Shown here in pieces: positions 8,886 to 17,543 of a stretch of DNA of 40,455 nucleotides (position 1 is its first letter; every line of letters starts with the position of its first letter). The position numbers were made by a program, and so were the translations under genes. The notes under the pieces were generated by a model that did no database searches, was not told where the DNA came from, and saw only the letters and a list, made by a program, of their open reading frames with translations. Source of the stretch: Arcicella sp. (GTDB lineage Bacteria > Bacteroidota > Bacteroidia > Cytophagales > Spirosomataceae); NCBI GenBank assembly GCA_025354645.1, contig JANXML010000213.1:1-40455 (forward strand), given 5' to 3'.

Positions 8886-9520
8886 AAAATCTCATCATAC
8901 TCCGCATATTTCACACCGTTAAGCCCCTGATTAGCAAAGCGTTGCATCGCTCTGGCAACATCAGCGGCATGAATTCCGTGATATTTCCGAAGGCTTCCAA
9001 ACAGCAACTGTGAAAGTATGTTTGACAATATTGTCCCGATTTTTTCACCAAAACGAAATTCTCCTCTATCACCCAAAAGCATCGAAGGTCGTAGGCTCAC
9101 AAAGTTCTGAAAACCAAGCGATTCTATCTTTTTTTCTAAATCTCCTTTGGTGCGAAGATAGAAGTTTGAAGACTCAAAATTTGCCCCAACTGCCGAAACT
9201 AAAATGTATTGTTTAACCCCATTAGCTTTGGCAATTTTTCCAATTTCGTAGGGATAAGTACAGTCAATTTTATACTGAGCTTCCTTTGAACCTGCCTTTG
9301 CCAAGGTCGTACCCATTGCACAAAACAAATCATCTCCCATGATTTTAGTGGCATCTAATTTATCGAAATCCATGATTTCTTGAATAAGTTTTGAGTGGCT
9401 GATATTCAAGGGTTTACGTAGTAATAAAACTACTTTTGAATAAGCAGAATTTTCTAAAATCTGCTCGACAAGTGTACTACCGACCAAGCCCGTAGCACCG
9501 ATAATGATGGCTGTTTTCAT
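8879..9520 (-). CDS. NAD(P)-binding Rossmann-fold protein (atypical SDR, epimerase-like)
   Basis: This 213-residue protein has an N-terminal dinucleotide-binding motif, MKTAIIIGATGLVGSTLV, followed by FDKLDATKIMGDDLFCAMGTTL and QYILVSAVGA, then SLRPSMLLGDRGEFR. This pattern matches the small atypical short-chain dehydrogenases of the NAD(P)H-binding/TIP30-like (oxidoreductase HTATIP2) group. The substrate is unknown. The start is the ATG at 9520; the open frame continues upstream only through REP3. The stop codon TAG comes from the tail of REP2, so the REP has set the C-terminus (EILL). It lies in one minus-strand run with the GT2 and RAYT genes. Confidence 0.82.
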   Translation of the reverse strand: MKTAIIIGATGLVGSTLVEQILENSAYSKVVLLLRKPLNISHSKLIQEIMDFDKLDATKIMGDDLFCAMGTTLAKAGSKEAQYKIDCTYPYEIGKIAKANGVKQYILVSAVGANFESSNFYLRTKGDLEKKIESLGFQNFVSLRPSMLLGDRGEFRFGEKIGTILSNILSQLLFGSLRKYHGIHAADVARAMQRFANQGLNGVKYAEYDEILL

Positions 9521-9523
9521 GTT

Positions 9524-9614
9524 ATTGTAGCTCGAAGTGGCACTTCGAGAAGCGTTGTCCAATTATTCGTCCATTCTCGAAGTGCCACCGAGCGTCGGTC
9601 GCTTCGAGCTACAG
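9524..9614. repeat. REP element 3 (short arm left, long arm right)
   Basis: GTAG with short hairpin CTCGAAGTGGCACTTCGAG, linker AAGCGTTGTCCAATTATTCG, then the long arm at 9576-9614. The long arm is the exact reverse complement of the 39-bp long arm of REP1 (8017-8055), so the outer ends of REP1 and REP3 are perfect inverted repeats 1.6 kb apart. The element fills the gap between the GT2 stop (9618) and the epimerase-like ATG (9520), leaving 3 nt on each side. Confidence 0.92.
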
Positions 9615-9617
9615 AAT

Positions 9618-10352
9618 CTACAACAATCCCCACCCAATCCCCCACTTAGCCAAACGATAACGCATCGAAACACGCAGAACGCCCAAGCCATATTTGGAAC
9701 TACGGGCAAAATTAATGGAAGAGGCTTCGTCAAAATATTTGGTTGGGCAGGTAACTTCTGCAATATCAAAGCCTTGCCAAAAGATTTGAGCAATCATTTC
9801 GTTATCAAAAACAAAATCATCATCGCATTTTTGGAATGGAACTTTTTCTAAAACTTCCCTCGAAAACGCACGGTAGCCCGTGTGATATTCAGAGAGTTTT
9901 TGAGATAACATTATATTTTGAAATAACGTTAAAAAACGGTTTGCAATATACTTATACATGGGCATTCCGCCTTTCAAAGCCCCTTTTCCCAAAATCCGTG
10001 AACCAAAAACCACAGGATAAAGTCCATTTCCGATAATGGTAATCATGGCGGGCAGTAGGAGGGGAGTGTATTGATAATCGGGGTGAACCATAATCACAAT
10101 ATCAGCACCCAATTCGAGGGCTTTGGTATAGCAAGTTTTTTGGTTTCCACCGTAACCTTTATTTTTATCATGACGAATTATGTGCTTGATTCCCAGCAAC
10201 TTAGCAACTTCTGAAGTATTATCGGGACTGTGATCATCTACTAAAATAACATCATCAACAAGGTCAAATGGAATTTCACGATAAGTTTTTTCAAGCGTAA
10301 GAGCAGCCTTGTACGCAGGCATTACAACGATAACTTTTTTATTATTGTACAT
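9618..10352 (-). CDS. Glycosyltransferase family 2 (polyprenyl-phosphate sugar synthase type)
   Basis: This 244-residue soluble-looking protein opens with VIVVMPAYKAALTLEKT and continues with the GT2 metal/nucleotide motif ILVDDHSPDNTSEVA, NKGYGGNQKTCYTKALELGADIVIMVHPDYQY, and the acceptor-side region GYRAFSREVLEKVPF. The order and size fit the DPM1-like group that moves a sugar from a nucleotide onto polyprenyl phosphate, although the substrate cannot be read. It is the first gene of the minus run that continues through the epimerase-like and RAYT genes. It is divergent from a GT39-like membrane protein at 10502, and such proteins use polyprenyl-phosphate sugars, so the two may cooperate. 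Confidence 0.88.
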   Translation of the reverse strand: MYNNKKVIVVMPAYKAALTLEKTYREIPFDLVDDVILVDDHSPDNTSEVAKLLGIKHIIRHDKNKGYGGNQKTCYTKALELGADIVIMVHPDYQYTPLLLPAMITIIGNGLYPVVFGSRILGKGALKGGMPMYKYIANRFLTLFQNIMLSQKLSEYHTGYRAFSREVLEKVPFQKCDDDFVFDNEMIAQIFWQGFDIAEVTCPTKYFDEASSINFARSSKYGLGVLRVSMRYRLAKWGIGWGLL

Positions 10353-10466
10353 TTGTGAAATGGATTTCTATGGTATTGCTTTAAGGTAATTTAAACAAAT
10401 TATACAAAGTTCTAAACAAATTAAATACCAACTTACATTCTTAGCGGAAAGAATGTGATTTCTAAG

Positions 10467-10474
10467 TAAATTTG
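10467..10474 (+). promoter_or_regulatory. Bacteroidota -7 box upstream of the GT39-like gene
   Basis: TAAATTTG fits the TAnnTTTG element and lies 28 nt before the ATG at 10502. No good TTG is seen at -33. If real, it overlaps the in-frame TTG at 10472 and so argues against that codon as a start. An 8-bp dyad, ACATTCTT/AAGAATGT, lies just upstream (10435-10456). Confidence 0.4.
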
Positions 10475-10501
10475 AGTGTATTTAACCCTGAAACAGTAAA
10501 A

Positions 10502-11896
10502 ATGCTTTATAAAATAACCGATTTTTTTAGTAAAGAATCTTCATTGAAAAAAATTCTATTGCTTGGAATCGCCCTTCGTATTTTGGTTTTTATTGTAATG
10601 AACCCTGAGAATCCTGATGCACATCGTGAAGTCTTGGATTATATTGTAAAAAACCACCGTTTACCCCTTACTAATGAACTTTTCTTAGCTTGCCATCCTC
10701 CTTTATATTATTTAACCTCGCTTCCTTTTTATATACTTGGAGGATTGAAATTTGTTGAATTTTACGGATTGATTACCTCCTGTTTAAATCTGTGGTTGAT
10801 GTCAAAATTAGTAAAAATGACCATTAAAGATGTAGAGATTCGTAACCTAAGTTTTTTATTAGCTACTTTTTTAGGAACGTATCTTATTTATTCTCTATTT
10901 GTTTCAAACGATACCCTTTCGGTTTTAATGGGAACTTGGTTTTTCTATAATTTGATTAAATATTTAAGAGAACAGACCATAAAAAACGTTGTAATCCTTT
11001 CATTATCAACAGGTTTAGCGTTATTGACAAAATCGACATTTATTCCTTTCATACCCATAGTTTTGATAGTAATTTTCTTAGTGAACGTTCAGAAGCCATT
11101 TTTGAAAATGGTTTATACAATGATTTTGTGTGGAGCAATAATTGGTTTTTCAGGCACATATAAATTCATAGAAAATTATAAAACGCAACATCAATTTTTT
11201 GTGCATAATCTTGATATTTTTGAATTGCCAAGTAATGCAATTTTCTACCAAGGACCTCAAAGTTATTATAACATCAATATCTTCACCTTAATAAAAGACC
11301 CAAACTTATCCTCCCGAAACCCAAGTATTCATTCAGCACCTTTATTGATGTATGGCACATTTTGGTATAAACATCAGTATTTTGAAAATAACTTAACCTT
11401 CGGAAACTATTCAGGTTTTCGGTACATTGGGAGTATTTTCTTTATCTTAGGAATATTACCTACTATCCTAATATTCATAGGGTTAGCATTATTAATCAGG
11501 CAGGGATTTATGTTGGTGTTTTTCACTTGGAGACAACAATATGGGACTACTATTTTCTGGGAAAAAATCTTTCGTGCCACTTGTTTAATCTTACTTTTTG
11601 GAAGCGTTGCCATCATGTTTACGGGCATCATTAAATACAATGATTGGGCTTTTATGCACACAAGATTACTGGCACACGTTTTTTATCCAATTATTTTGCT
11701 GTTGGCAACGGGATTAAGTTTTGTAAAGCGACAAAAACCTCATTTGTTAAAATATTTAGCTTTGAACCTAACCCTTTTTGCGGTACTATCAATCCTTTAC
11801 TTTTCAGTAGAAAGTGCCGTAGTGGCTTGGAATTGGCTATATTATGGTGATAAAGATGAAATCCAATGGTATGTCAATAAGAGTTTGGGATTGTGA
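10502..11896 (+). CDS. Polytopic membrane glycosyltransferase, GT39/GT-C-like
   Basis: This 464-residue protein has about ten or more hydrophobic segments. An acidic pair soon after the first one (PENPDAHREVLDYI) and the FLACHPPLYYLTSLPF loop are typical of the GT-C (ArnT/PMT-like, dolichyl-phosphate-mannose mannosyltransferase) fold. Such proteins transfer a sugar from a polyprenyl-phosphate donor on the outer face of the inner membrane. The ATG at 10502 is preferred over the TTG at 10472, because a promoter-like box overlaps the TTG. It is divergent from the GT2 gene, which could supply a lipid-linked sugar. The acceptor is unknown. The general class is likely, the family assignment moderate. 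Confidence 0.75.
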   Translation: MLYKITDFFSKESSLKKILLLGIALRILVFIVMNPENPDAHREVLDYIVKNHRLPLTNELFLACHPPLYYLTSLPFYILGGLKFVEFYGLITSCLNLWLMSKLVKMTIKDVEIRNLSFLLATFLGTYLIYSLFVSNDTLSVLMGTWFFYNLIKYLREQTIKNVVILSLSTGLALLTKSTFIPFIPIVLIVIFLVNVQKPFLKMVYTMILCGAIIGFSGTYKFIENYKTQHQFFVHNLDIFELPSNAIFYQGPQSYYNINIFTLIKDPNLSSRNPSIHSAPLLMYGTFWYKHQYFENNLTFGNYSGFRYIGSIFFILGILPTILIFIGLALLIRQGFMLVFFTWRQQYGTTIFWEKIFRATCLILLFGSVAIMFTGIIKYNDWAFMHTRLLAHVFYPIILLLATGLSFVKRQKPHLLKYLALNLTLFAVLSILYFSVESAVVAWNWLYYGDKDEIQWYVNKSLGL

Positions 11897-11920
11897 AATA
11901 AAGTTTAATAACAGCAAAAT

Positions 11921-12007
11921 CGTTATGACGCAAAAACAATGAAAATTTTGAGAGATTTAAGCGAATTAAATAATTAGAAGAACCATAGTTATCTTTGCGT
12001 CATAGCG
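11921..12007. repeat. Imperfect inverted repeat upstream of the helicase gene
   Basis: CGTTATGACGCAAA (11921-11934) pairs with TTTGCGTCATAGCG (11994-12007), 13 of 14 bases. The right arm runs into CGACTTTGCGG, a word typical of dispersed Bacteroidota repeats. It fills most of the gap between the GT39-like and helicase genes. Confidence 0.65.
11990..11997 (+). promoter_or_regulatory. Possible -7 box for the helicase gene
   Basis: TATCTTTG fits TAnnTTTG and lies 34 nt before the ATG at 12032. It overlaps the right arm of the inverted repeat, so the repeat may have brought the promoter. No clear TTG at -33. Confidence 0.35.
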
Positions 12008-12031
12008 ACTTTGCGGTGGTTAATTAAAAAA

Positions 12032-15000
12032 ATGCAAGAAAATAAATTACAAAAAATACTTAAATCATACCAAAAACGGCTCACCAATCTTACTTCGAGG
12101 AATAAATCTTTGTTGTTATTAAACCTTTCTGCCGAACAGTTTTTGGACATTCACGAACTTGATTTTTTGCAAAATAAACCTTCATTTAACCTTGTAGAGC
12201 TACTAATTGCTCAAAAAAATACCATTTCTCTCTGCGAAATTCACGACCCCCGTTATGAACGTGTGAACGAAGTAAGTAAGCGTTTACGTAAGATTTCGAG
12301 AACCGAAAAATTCATTGAAGAAGAACGGGGTTCGGAGGATTTATACCTGGGTTATCCCATTGTGAAGGGTAAGTTTTCAGACGGAACGGTGGTGCGTTGT
12401 CCATTATTATTTTTTCCTGTTACGATTGTTCAAAAAGATGCTCAAATTTGGCAATTACAAACCAGAGATGAATCCATAACGCTTAATCGAAGTTTCCTTT
12501 TAGCCTATTCCCACTTCAACCAAGTCCAAATTTCAGATGAGTTTTTAGAACAATCTTTTGAGGATTTTTCAAAGGATTCGCTCGAATTCAGAACGCAATT
12601 ATACGAATATCTCAAAGACTCTCCTCTGAAAATAGATTTCAATAAAGAGTTGTTTACTAATGAGTTACATGATTTTGAGAAGATGCTTAAAACAGATTTA
12701 GAACTTTCTGAAAACAACGGAGAATTAAAATTATATCCCCAAGCAGTCTTAGGAATTTTCCCACAGGCAGGTTCATTTTTAGTGCCTGATTATAAAGAAT
12801 TTCTATCGGCAATCAGCAATCAGCAATCAGTTTTGGGCAATGAAGGCTTAGAAACCTTATTTCCAAACAATAGTGAACAATTTTCAATAGTCGACAGCCA
12901 ACAGCGGATAACCAAAATCAAAGAAGAAAATCTCCTGACCCCTTTCGCCGTTGATGCTTCGCAGGAATTGAGTTTGCGACAAATAAAATCGGGGGCTTCG
13001 ATGGTAGTTCAAGGACCTCCTGGCACGGGAAAATCCCAATTAATTTGTAATCTAATTGCTGATTTTACGGCTCGTGGTAAAAAAGTTTTAGTAGTTTCTC
13101 AAAAAAGAGCAGCATTGGATGTTGTACAAGAACGCCTCGCACGGGCAGGTATGCAACCGTTTGTAGGCAATATCCATGACTTCAAAAATGATCGTAAAAC
13201 TTTATACACTAAGATTCTGAATCAAATAGAACAAATTGAAGATTATCAAAAGCAAAATCGGAGTCTTGATGCGATATTTTTAGAAAGAAATTTCACCCAA
13301 GAAAGCCGTCAGATTGATAAAATTTCGGAGACTTTACAAGAATTCAAAGATGCCCTTTTTGATGTTTCAGCATGTGGTGTTTCGATTAAAGAATTATACT
13401 TAACAAGTTCGCCAAATCAACCTTTTTTGAATTTGAATGAAGATTATAAACAGTTCAAATTCAATGATATAGATGATTTTTTGAGGAAATTTGAGAAGTA
13501 TTTTATTTATGAAAATACGTTAAATCAAATTGATGAGAATGATAATGCCGATGTTAACCTATTTTGGCAATCTCGCCTCTCTTTTCAAAACCGACAATAT
13601 TCAGAAATTCAGCAAATATTAAAGGTTGTTCAAGATATACATAATTTTGCACAAAACCTTGAAAAAGAATCCTTAGAAATTCTGCAAAATGCGTTGAATT
13701 ATAAGGATTTAGAAAAGATTTCAAGTGAAAAAGAACGCTTCCAAAATTTATTACTAACTATTGGAAATGAGAAAATTTATAAAGTTTTTATTTCTCAATT
13801 CATCATAAGTACCAACGCTGTCAGGGTTAAACCCACAGTGGAGCTGTCTGCCAGCACTAATAAACTCAACACTGCAAAAATCGGAGAATTAGAAGCCCAA
13901 GTTGCTCATTTTTTCGCAGGTCAAGGCATTGAAATTACGTTACAAAGCACTCAGTTATTACCTTTTTTAGCGAAATTAAACGAAGCCATTACCACAAAAT
14001 CTAATTTAATTGGAAGACTGTTTTGGAGCTTTTTTTCAAAACAAAAAGCTGATATTCAGAATGTTACGGTGGCAAACGGATTAAGTCTTTCCGTAGAAGA
14101 TTTACAAAAATTACAACAAAGAATTCAAAATCGAATTGGATTAGAAAAATGGTGGGGTGAAAATGCTTATTTGTTCGGGAAGGTGGTCGGTGGAGACACC
14201 GACCACAGGGACGTTCTGCCGTGGTCGGTGTCCCCACCGACCACAGACCAAGAACCAATTTGGCTTCGTAAAGGCTACCGTTGGTTTGAACGTCATTTTC
14301 AACAATTATATCAAGCCGAAAAAGCGAATGTAATTTGGGAGTTTTTGGAGGAAAAATTGCCTTTGGTGTCGCAAACGTTGTTGTCTGTGTCTTCACGGGC
14401 AACGCTCACAATAGCATGGCATAATTTCCAAAAAAAAATCAACTTTTTAATTCAAAAATCACAGCAATTAATTGATAATCAGATAGTTTGGAATAATTAT
14501 TTATCCAAAAGTCAAATAGAAATTATAAGTAATTCCAAAGATTTATCAGCCATTAATTCCTACCTAAAAGAAAACTTCGATTTGATGCAAGAATCGGATT
14601 CTTTGAAAGTGTCTTTTAATAGTTCGGAGTGGTCGATGATTAAGTTATTTTTGTCAGAAAAAGAACTCGCCATGGTCGGTGTCCCCACCGACCATTTCCT
14701 AAACAGTTTAAAATTAGCTTGGATTGAACATATTGAAGATAAATATCCCATTCTTAGAAGTGTTAGTTCTTTGAAAATGAATCAGTTAGAGAATGATTTG
14801 CAAGATTCTGTTCAGAAAAAACAAACACTAAGCCAAGAGATTTTATTGTTGAAATTAAGAGAATTGACTTACCAAAATTTAGAAAAAAATCGACTTCAAA
14901 ATACCATTACTTACCGTGATTTAAAACATCAAGTTGGCAAAAAACGAAAATTATGGTCAGTTCGAAAATTAATTACTGAATATTCGGAAGAAATATTTAA

Positions 15001-16213
15001 ACTTGTTCCCTGTTGGCTGGCTTCTCCTGAAACAGTATCAGGGATTTTTCCGTTGGAACGGAACTTCGATTTAGTCATTTTTGATGAAGCCTCACAGTGC
15101 TTTGCCGAACAAGGAATTCCAGCCTTGTACAGAGGTAAGCAAGTAGTTATTGCGGGCGACTCTAAACAATTGCAACCCAATGATTTATACCGTATTAGAT
15201 TTGAAAATGATACAGACGACAACCCCGAATTAGAAGTTGATTCGCTCTTGGATTTGGCGTGTCAGTATTTACCACAAACCCAATTAAAAGGTCATTATCG
15301 TAGTAAATCTTTGGATCTAATAGATTTTTCTAATCAATATTTTTATAAAAATACTTTATCATTGTTGCCTGATTTTCAGGAGATTAACTCACAAAAACCT
15401 GCCATTCAGTATTTGAAAGTGGATGGAATTTGGGAAAACAGCACCAATCAAATAGAAGCAGAAAAAGTTGTTGATTTAGTGAAAAATATTAATCAAAACT
15501 TTCCCGAAAAATCAATCGGAATTGTTACTTTCAACTTCAAACAACAAGCATTTATTCAGGATTTATTGGAAGTTGTATTCAATGTATCCACCTATTACAG
15601 CAATTCAGGCGAAGTAACTTTCGTAAAAAACATCGAAAATGTGCAAGGAGATGAACGAGATATTATCATTTTTTCCATCGGATATGCTCCCGATGCAAGA
15701 GGTAAAATGGCAATGCAATTTGGCTCTTTGAATGGACAAGGAGGCGAAAATCGCTTAAACGTAGCTATTACCCGTGCAAGAGAAAAAATCTATGTTATCA
15801 GTAGTATTTTGCCGAATCAATTAAAAGTGGAAGATGCCCAAAACGAAGGACCAAGATTATTGAAAAGTTATTTGGAATATGCCTTAAAAGTTTCGGAGGG
15901 AAATTATAAACCACAAGTGTATCGTTCAGAAAATTATCGAGCTGAATGGTTATTGAAAGAGCAAATTTTGGTTGGTGGGGACAATGACCACGGCAACCGC
16001 CTGTATATCAAAGAGTTACCATTTGCAGACATAACCGTAAAAAATCAAAATTCTTATGAATCATTAATTTTAACGGACGATGATTTATATTATCAACATC
16101 TTTCACCTAAAGAAACTTTCGTTTACATTCCTGCGGGTTTAAGGGCAAAAGGTTGGAAATTTGAAAGAATCTTTAGTCGTAATTTTTGGAAAAAACCCAC
16201 TAATGAAAAATGA
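12032..16213 (+). CDS. Large DUF4011-type superfamily 1 DNA/RNA helicase
   Basis: This 1,393-residue protein has the DUF4011-like N-terminus (RLTNLTSRNKSLLLLNL, then RCPLLFFPVTI), helicase motif I VVQGPPGTGKSQLICNL near residue 327, a very long insert, motif II DLVIFDEASQCFAEQG near 1018, motif III VIAGDSKQLQP, QGDERDIIIFSIGY near 1205, and motif VI RLNVAITRAREKIYV near 1243. This is the UPF1/DNA2-like SF1 layout. Such proteins occur in defence and repair settings, but no partner gene is visible. The start is the ATG at 12032, not the TTG at 12011. At least four repeat-derived, frame-keeping insertions lie inside (12808-12913, 14183-14244, 14672-14695, 15969-15993). All motifs seem intact despite them. 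It is probably followed directly by the UbiA-family gene. Confidence 0.88.
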   Translation: MQENKLQKILKSYQKRLTNLTSRNKSLLLLNLSAEQFLDIHELDFLQNKPSFNLVELLIAQKNTISLCEIHDPRYERVNEVSKRLRKISRTEKFIEEERGSEDLYLGYPIVKGKFSDGTVVRCPLLFFPVTIVQKDAQIWQLQTRDESITLNRSFLLAYSHFNQVQISDEFLEQSFEDFSKDSLEFRTQLYEYLKDSPLKIDFNKELFTNELHDFEKMLKTDLELSENNGELKLYPQAVLGIFPQAGSFLVPDYKEFLSAISNQQSVLGNEGLETLFPNNSEQFSIVDSQQRITKIKEENLLTPFAVDASQELSLRQIKSGASMVVQGPPGTGKSQLICNLIADFTARGKKVLVVSQKRAALDVVQERLARAGMQPFVGNIHDFKNDRKTLYTKILNQIEQIEDYQKQNRSLDAIFLERNFTQESRQIDKISETLQEFKDALFDVSACGVSIKELYLTSSPNQPFLNLNEDYKQFKFNDIDDFLRKFEKYFIYENTLNQIDENDNADVNLFWQSRLSFQNRQYSEIQQILKVVQDIHNFAQNLEKESLEILQNALNYKDLEKISSEKERFQNLLLTIGNEKIYKVFISQFIISTNAVRVKPTVELSASTNKLNTAKIGELEAQVAHFFAGQGIEITLQSTQLLPFLAKLNEAITTKSNLIGRLFWSFFSKQKADIQNVTVANGLSLSVEDLQKLQQRIQNRIGLEKWWGENAYLFGKVVGGDTDHRDVLPWSVSPPTTDQEPIWLRKGYRWFERHFQQLYQAEKANVIWEFLEEKLPLVSQTLLSVSSRATLTIAWHNFQKKINFLIQKSQQLIDNQIVWNNYLSKSQIEIISNSKDLSAINSYLKENFDLMQESDSLKVSFNSSEWSMIKLFLSEKELAMVGVPTDHFLNSLKLAWIEHIEDKYPILRSVSSLKMNQLENDLQDSVQKKQTLSQEILLLKLRELTYQNLEKNRLQNTITYRDLKHQVGKKRKLWSVRKLITEYSEEIFKLVPCWLASPETVSGIFPLERNFDLVIFDEASQCFAEQGIPALYRGKQVVIAGDSKQLQPNDLYRIRFENDTDDNPELEVDSLLDLACQYLPQTQLKGHYRSKSLDLIDFSNQYFYKNTLSLLPDFQEINSQKPAIQYLKVDGIWENSTNQIEAEKVVDLVKNINQNFPEKSIGIVTFNFKQQAFIQDLLEVVFNVSTYYSNSGEVTFVKNIENVQGDERDIIIFSIGYAPDARGKMAMQFGSLNGQGGENRLNVAITRAREKIYVISSILPNQLKVEDAQNEGPRLLKSYLEYALKVSEGNYKPQVYRSENYRAEWLLKEQILVGGDNDHGNRLYIKELPFADITVKNQNSYESLILTDDDLYYQHLSPKETFVYIPAGLRAKGWKFERIFSRNFWKKPTNEK
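12808..12913 (+). repeat. Two low-complexity repeat words inside the helicase gene
   Basis: At 12808-12830 the unit CAATCAG occurs three times in a row (encoding AISNQQSV). At 12878-12913 there is a CAATTTTCAATAGTCGACAG-type word (encoding QFSIVDSQQRI). Both resemble dispersed repeat words and fall before motif I in a region with little conserved character. They keep the reading frame. Confidence 0.5.
14183..14244. repeat. Double-hairpin repeat inserted in frame in the helicase gene
   Basis: The hairpin at 14183-14206 has a perfect 10-bp stem GTGGTCGGTG with loop GAGA. A 14-nt linker, AGGGACGTTCTGCC, follows. The hairpin at 14221-14244 has the same 10-bp stem with loop TCCC. The open frame runs through and encodes KVVGGDTDHRDVLPWSV and SPPTTDQ. 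The layout (hairpin, GGGACG...TTCT linker, hairpin) recurs in the intergenic copies at 27.5 and 28.5 kb. Confidence 0.88.
14672..14695. repeat. Single hairpin of the GGTCGGTG family inside the helicase gene
   Basis: ATGGTCGGTG, loop TCCC, CACCGACCAT: a perfect 10-bp stem. It is in the opposite orientation and a different frame from the first hairpin at 14183 and encodes MVGVPTDH. It lies in the variable insert between helicase motifs I and II. Confidence 0.85.
15969..15993. repeat. Decayed GGTCGGTG-family copy near the helicase C-terminus
   Basis: TTGGTTGGTGGGGACAATGA followed by CCACGG is close to the same 24-bp unit, with stem mismatches. It encodes LVGGDNDHG, nearly the same peptide as VVGGDTDHR at 14183, so it lies in the same orientation and frame. 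It falls after motif VI. Confidence 0.7.
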
Positions 16214-16253
16214 AGGCATCTGCTTTATCTGCATGCCGTCCTTAAACACAAAT

Positions 16254-17120
16254 ATGAAAAATATTTTACTTCATCTCCGCATACCTTTTTCACTATTCTT
16301 AATGCCAGTTTTTTGGTTTGCGATTAGTCAATCTCAACATCCTGATTGGAACATTACAGCAGGGCTTTTTGTAATTTTACATTTATTGATTTATCCAGCT
16401 TCAAATGCGTATAATAGTTATTTTGACAAAGATGAAGATTCTATCGGTGGGCTTGAAAATCCTCCCCCTGTCAGTATTGCACTATTCTACGTTGCTTGGA
16501 TTTTGGATATTGTGGCGTTTGTTTTGGCTTATTTTCTTGGCGGATGGATTTTAAGCGTAGCTTTAATCATTTATAGTTCTATCTCAAAGGCATATTCCAA
16601 TGACAAAATACGGTTAAAAAAATACCCAATTATCAGTTGGATAACGGTTGGTTTTTTTCAAGGGGCTTTCACGTATTTAACTGTTATTCAAGCCGTTGAT
16701 AAGGTTTCGTTAAGTGAAATATTACAAAGTAAATACCTTATTCCAGCAATCTTGAGTAGCTTAAATCTCTTAGGATTCTATCCCATGACCCAGATTTATC
16801 AACACGAAGAAGATGCTCGAAGAGGTGATATGACGATGAGTAGATTGTTAGGAATCAGAGGGACTTTTATCTTTACGGCAAGTATTTTTTTATTAGTAAC
16901 AATTGCATTTTTCTTCTATTTTAAAGGCGTACAAATCTATAGTTTTCCTGCTTTTTTGGTTTACTTTTTGGTCATGTCGCCCGTGCTGATTTATTTTAAT
17001 TTATGGTTTTTAAAGGTATTAAAAAACGAAAACCAAGCCGATTTTCACCACACAATGCGGTTAAATATGCTTGGTTCTGTTTGCTTGAATTTGTTTTTTA
17101 TCCTGTTGTTAATTTGGTAA
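16254..17120 (+). CDS. UbiA-family prenyltransferase-like membrane protein
   Basis: This 288-residue protein has about eight membrane segments and two aspartate-rich loops: NAYNSYFDKDEDSIGG near residue 50 (NxxxDxxxD type) and HEEDARRGDMTMSRLLG near residue 183. Together these are the UbiA prenyl-diphosphate binding sites with Mg. Members attach isoprenoid chains to aromatic rings or other acceptors (quinones, haem, lipids); the acceptor here is unknown. The ATG at 16254 is chosen because it starts right before the first hydrophobic segment; earlier in-frame codons overlap the helicase gene and read through a short repeat-like stretch (GGCATCTGC). It overlaps the convergent DUF6691-like gene by 12 nt. 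Confidence 0.82.
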   Translation: MKNILLHLRIPFSLFLMPVFWFAISQSQHPDWNITAGLFVILHLLIYPASNAYNSYFDKDEDSIGGLENPPPVSIALFYVAWILDIVAFVLAYFLGGWILSVALIIYSSISKAYSNDKIRLKKYPIISWITVGFFQGAFTYLTVIQAVDKVSLSEILQSKYLIPAILSSLNLLGFYPMTQIYQHEEDARRGDMTMSRLLGIRGTFIFTASIFLLVTIAFFFYFKGVQIYSFPAFLVYFLVMSPVLIYFNLWFLKVLKNENQADFHHTMRLNMLGSVCLNLFFILLLIW

Positions 17121-17525
17121 TTTATCTCTAAAATATCCATAAGTCCAAGTCCCCGCAATTGCTGATAATAACGTTACCGTAATCACACCAAAACCACTGC
17201 CAATTTGGGCAAAAAGCGGACCAGGACACGCCCCAGTAATTGCCCATCCGAAGCCAAAAATTAGCCCTCCGTAAATCTGTCCTTTTTGAAATTTTTTGGG
17301 AGCAATACTAATTTTTTCACCTGATAACGTTTTGATATTCAGTCGTTTGATTAACTGGATAGAGATTATGCCAATCACCACAGCCGTACCAATTACGCCA
17401 AACATGTGGAAGCTCGTGAGGCGGAACATCTCCTGAATTCTGAACCAAGAAATAATTTCGGACTTAACGGCAATAATGCCAAAAAACATCCCTGCAAAAA
17501 TGTATTTTAAGTTTCTAATAATCAT
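17109..17525 (-). CDS. YeeE/YedE-family protein (DUF6691-like half-transporter)
   Basis: This 138-residue membrane protein has four hydrophobic segments, AGMFFGIIAVKSEIISWFRI at the start, and the hallmark GWAITGACPGPLFAQIG with Cys100. The YeeE/YedE family (TsuA-like) moves thiosulfate or related sulfur species through a pore lined by cysteines. The protein is about half size and probably pairs with the neighbour at 17679-18242. The start is the ATG at 17525; the longer frame reads into an inverted repeat. It is the last gene of the sulfur operon. Its stop codon lies inside the 3' end of the UbiA-family gene. Confidence 0.87.
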   Translation of the reverse strand: MIIRNLKYIFAGMFFGIIAVKSEIISWFRIQEMFRLTSFHMFGVIGTAVVIGIISIQLIKRLNIKTLSGEKISIAPKKFQKGQIYGGLIFGFGWAITGACPGPLFAQIGSGFGVITVTLLSAIAGTWTYGYFRDKLPN

Positions 17526-17543
17526 GATTTTTATGCGATTGAT

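Noticed and set aside
9521-9562. N-terminal extension of the epimerase-like protein
   Set aside because: It reads through REP3; the Rossmann motif starts right after the ATG at 9520.
10472-10501. TTG start of the GT39-like gene
   Set aside because: The TTG lies inside a TAnnTTTG promoter match; the ATG at 10502 is more likely.
13810-13860. Further in-frame repeat in the helicase (GCTGTCAGGGTTAAACCC...GTCTGCCAGC)
   Set aside because: It looks repeat-like but I could not show a clean palindrome or a second copy in this window.
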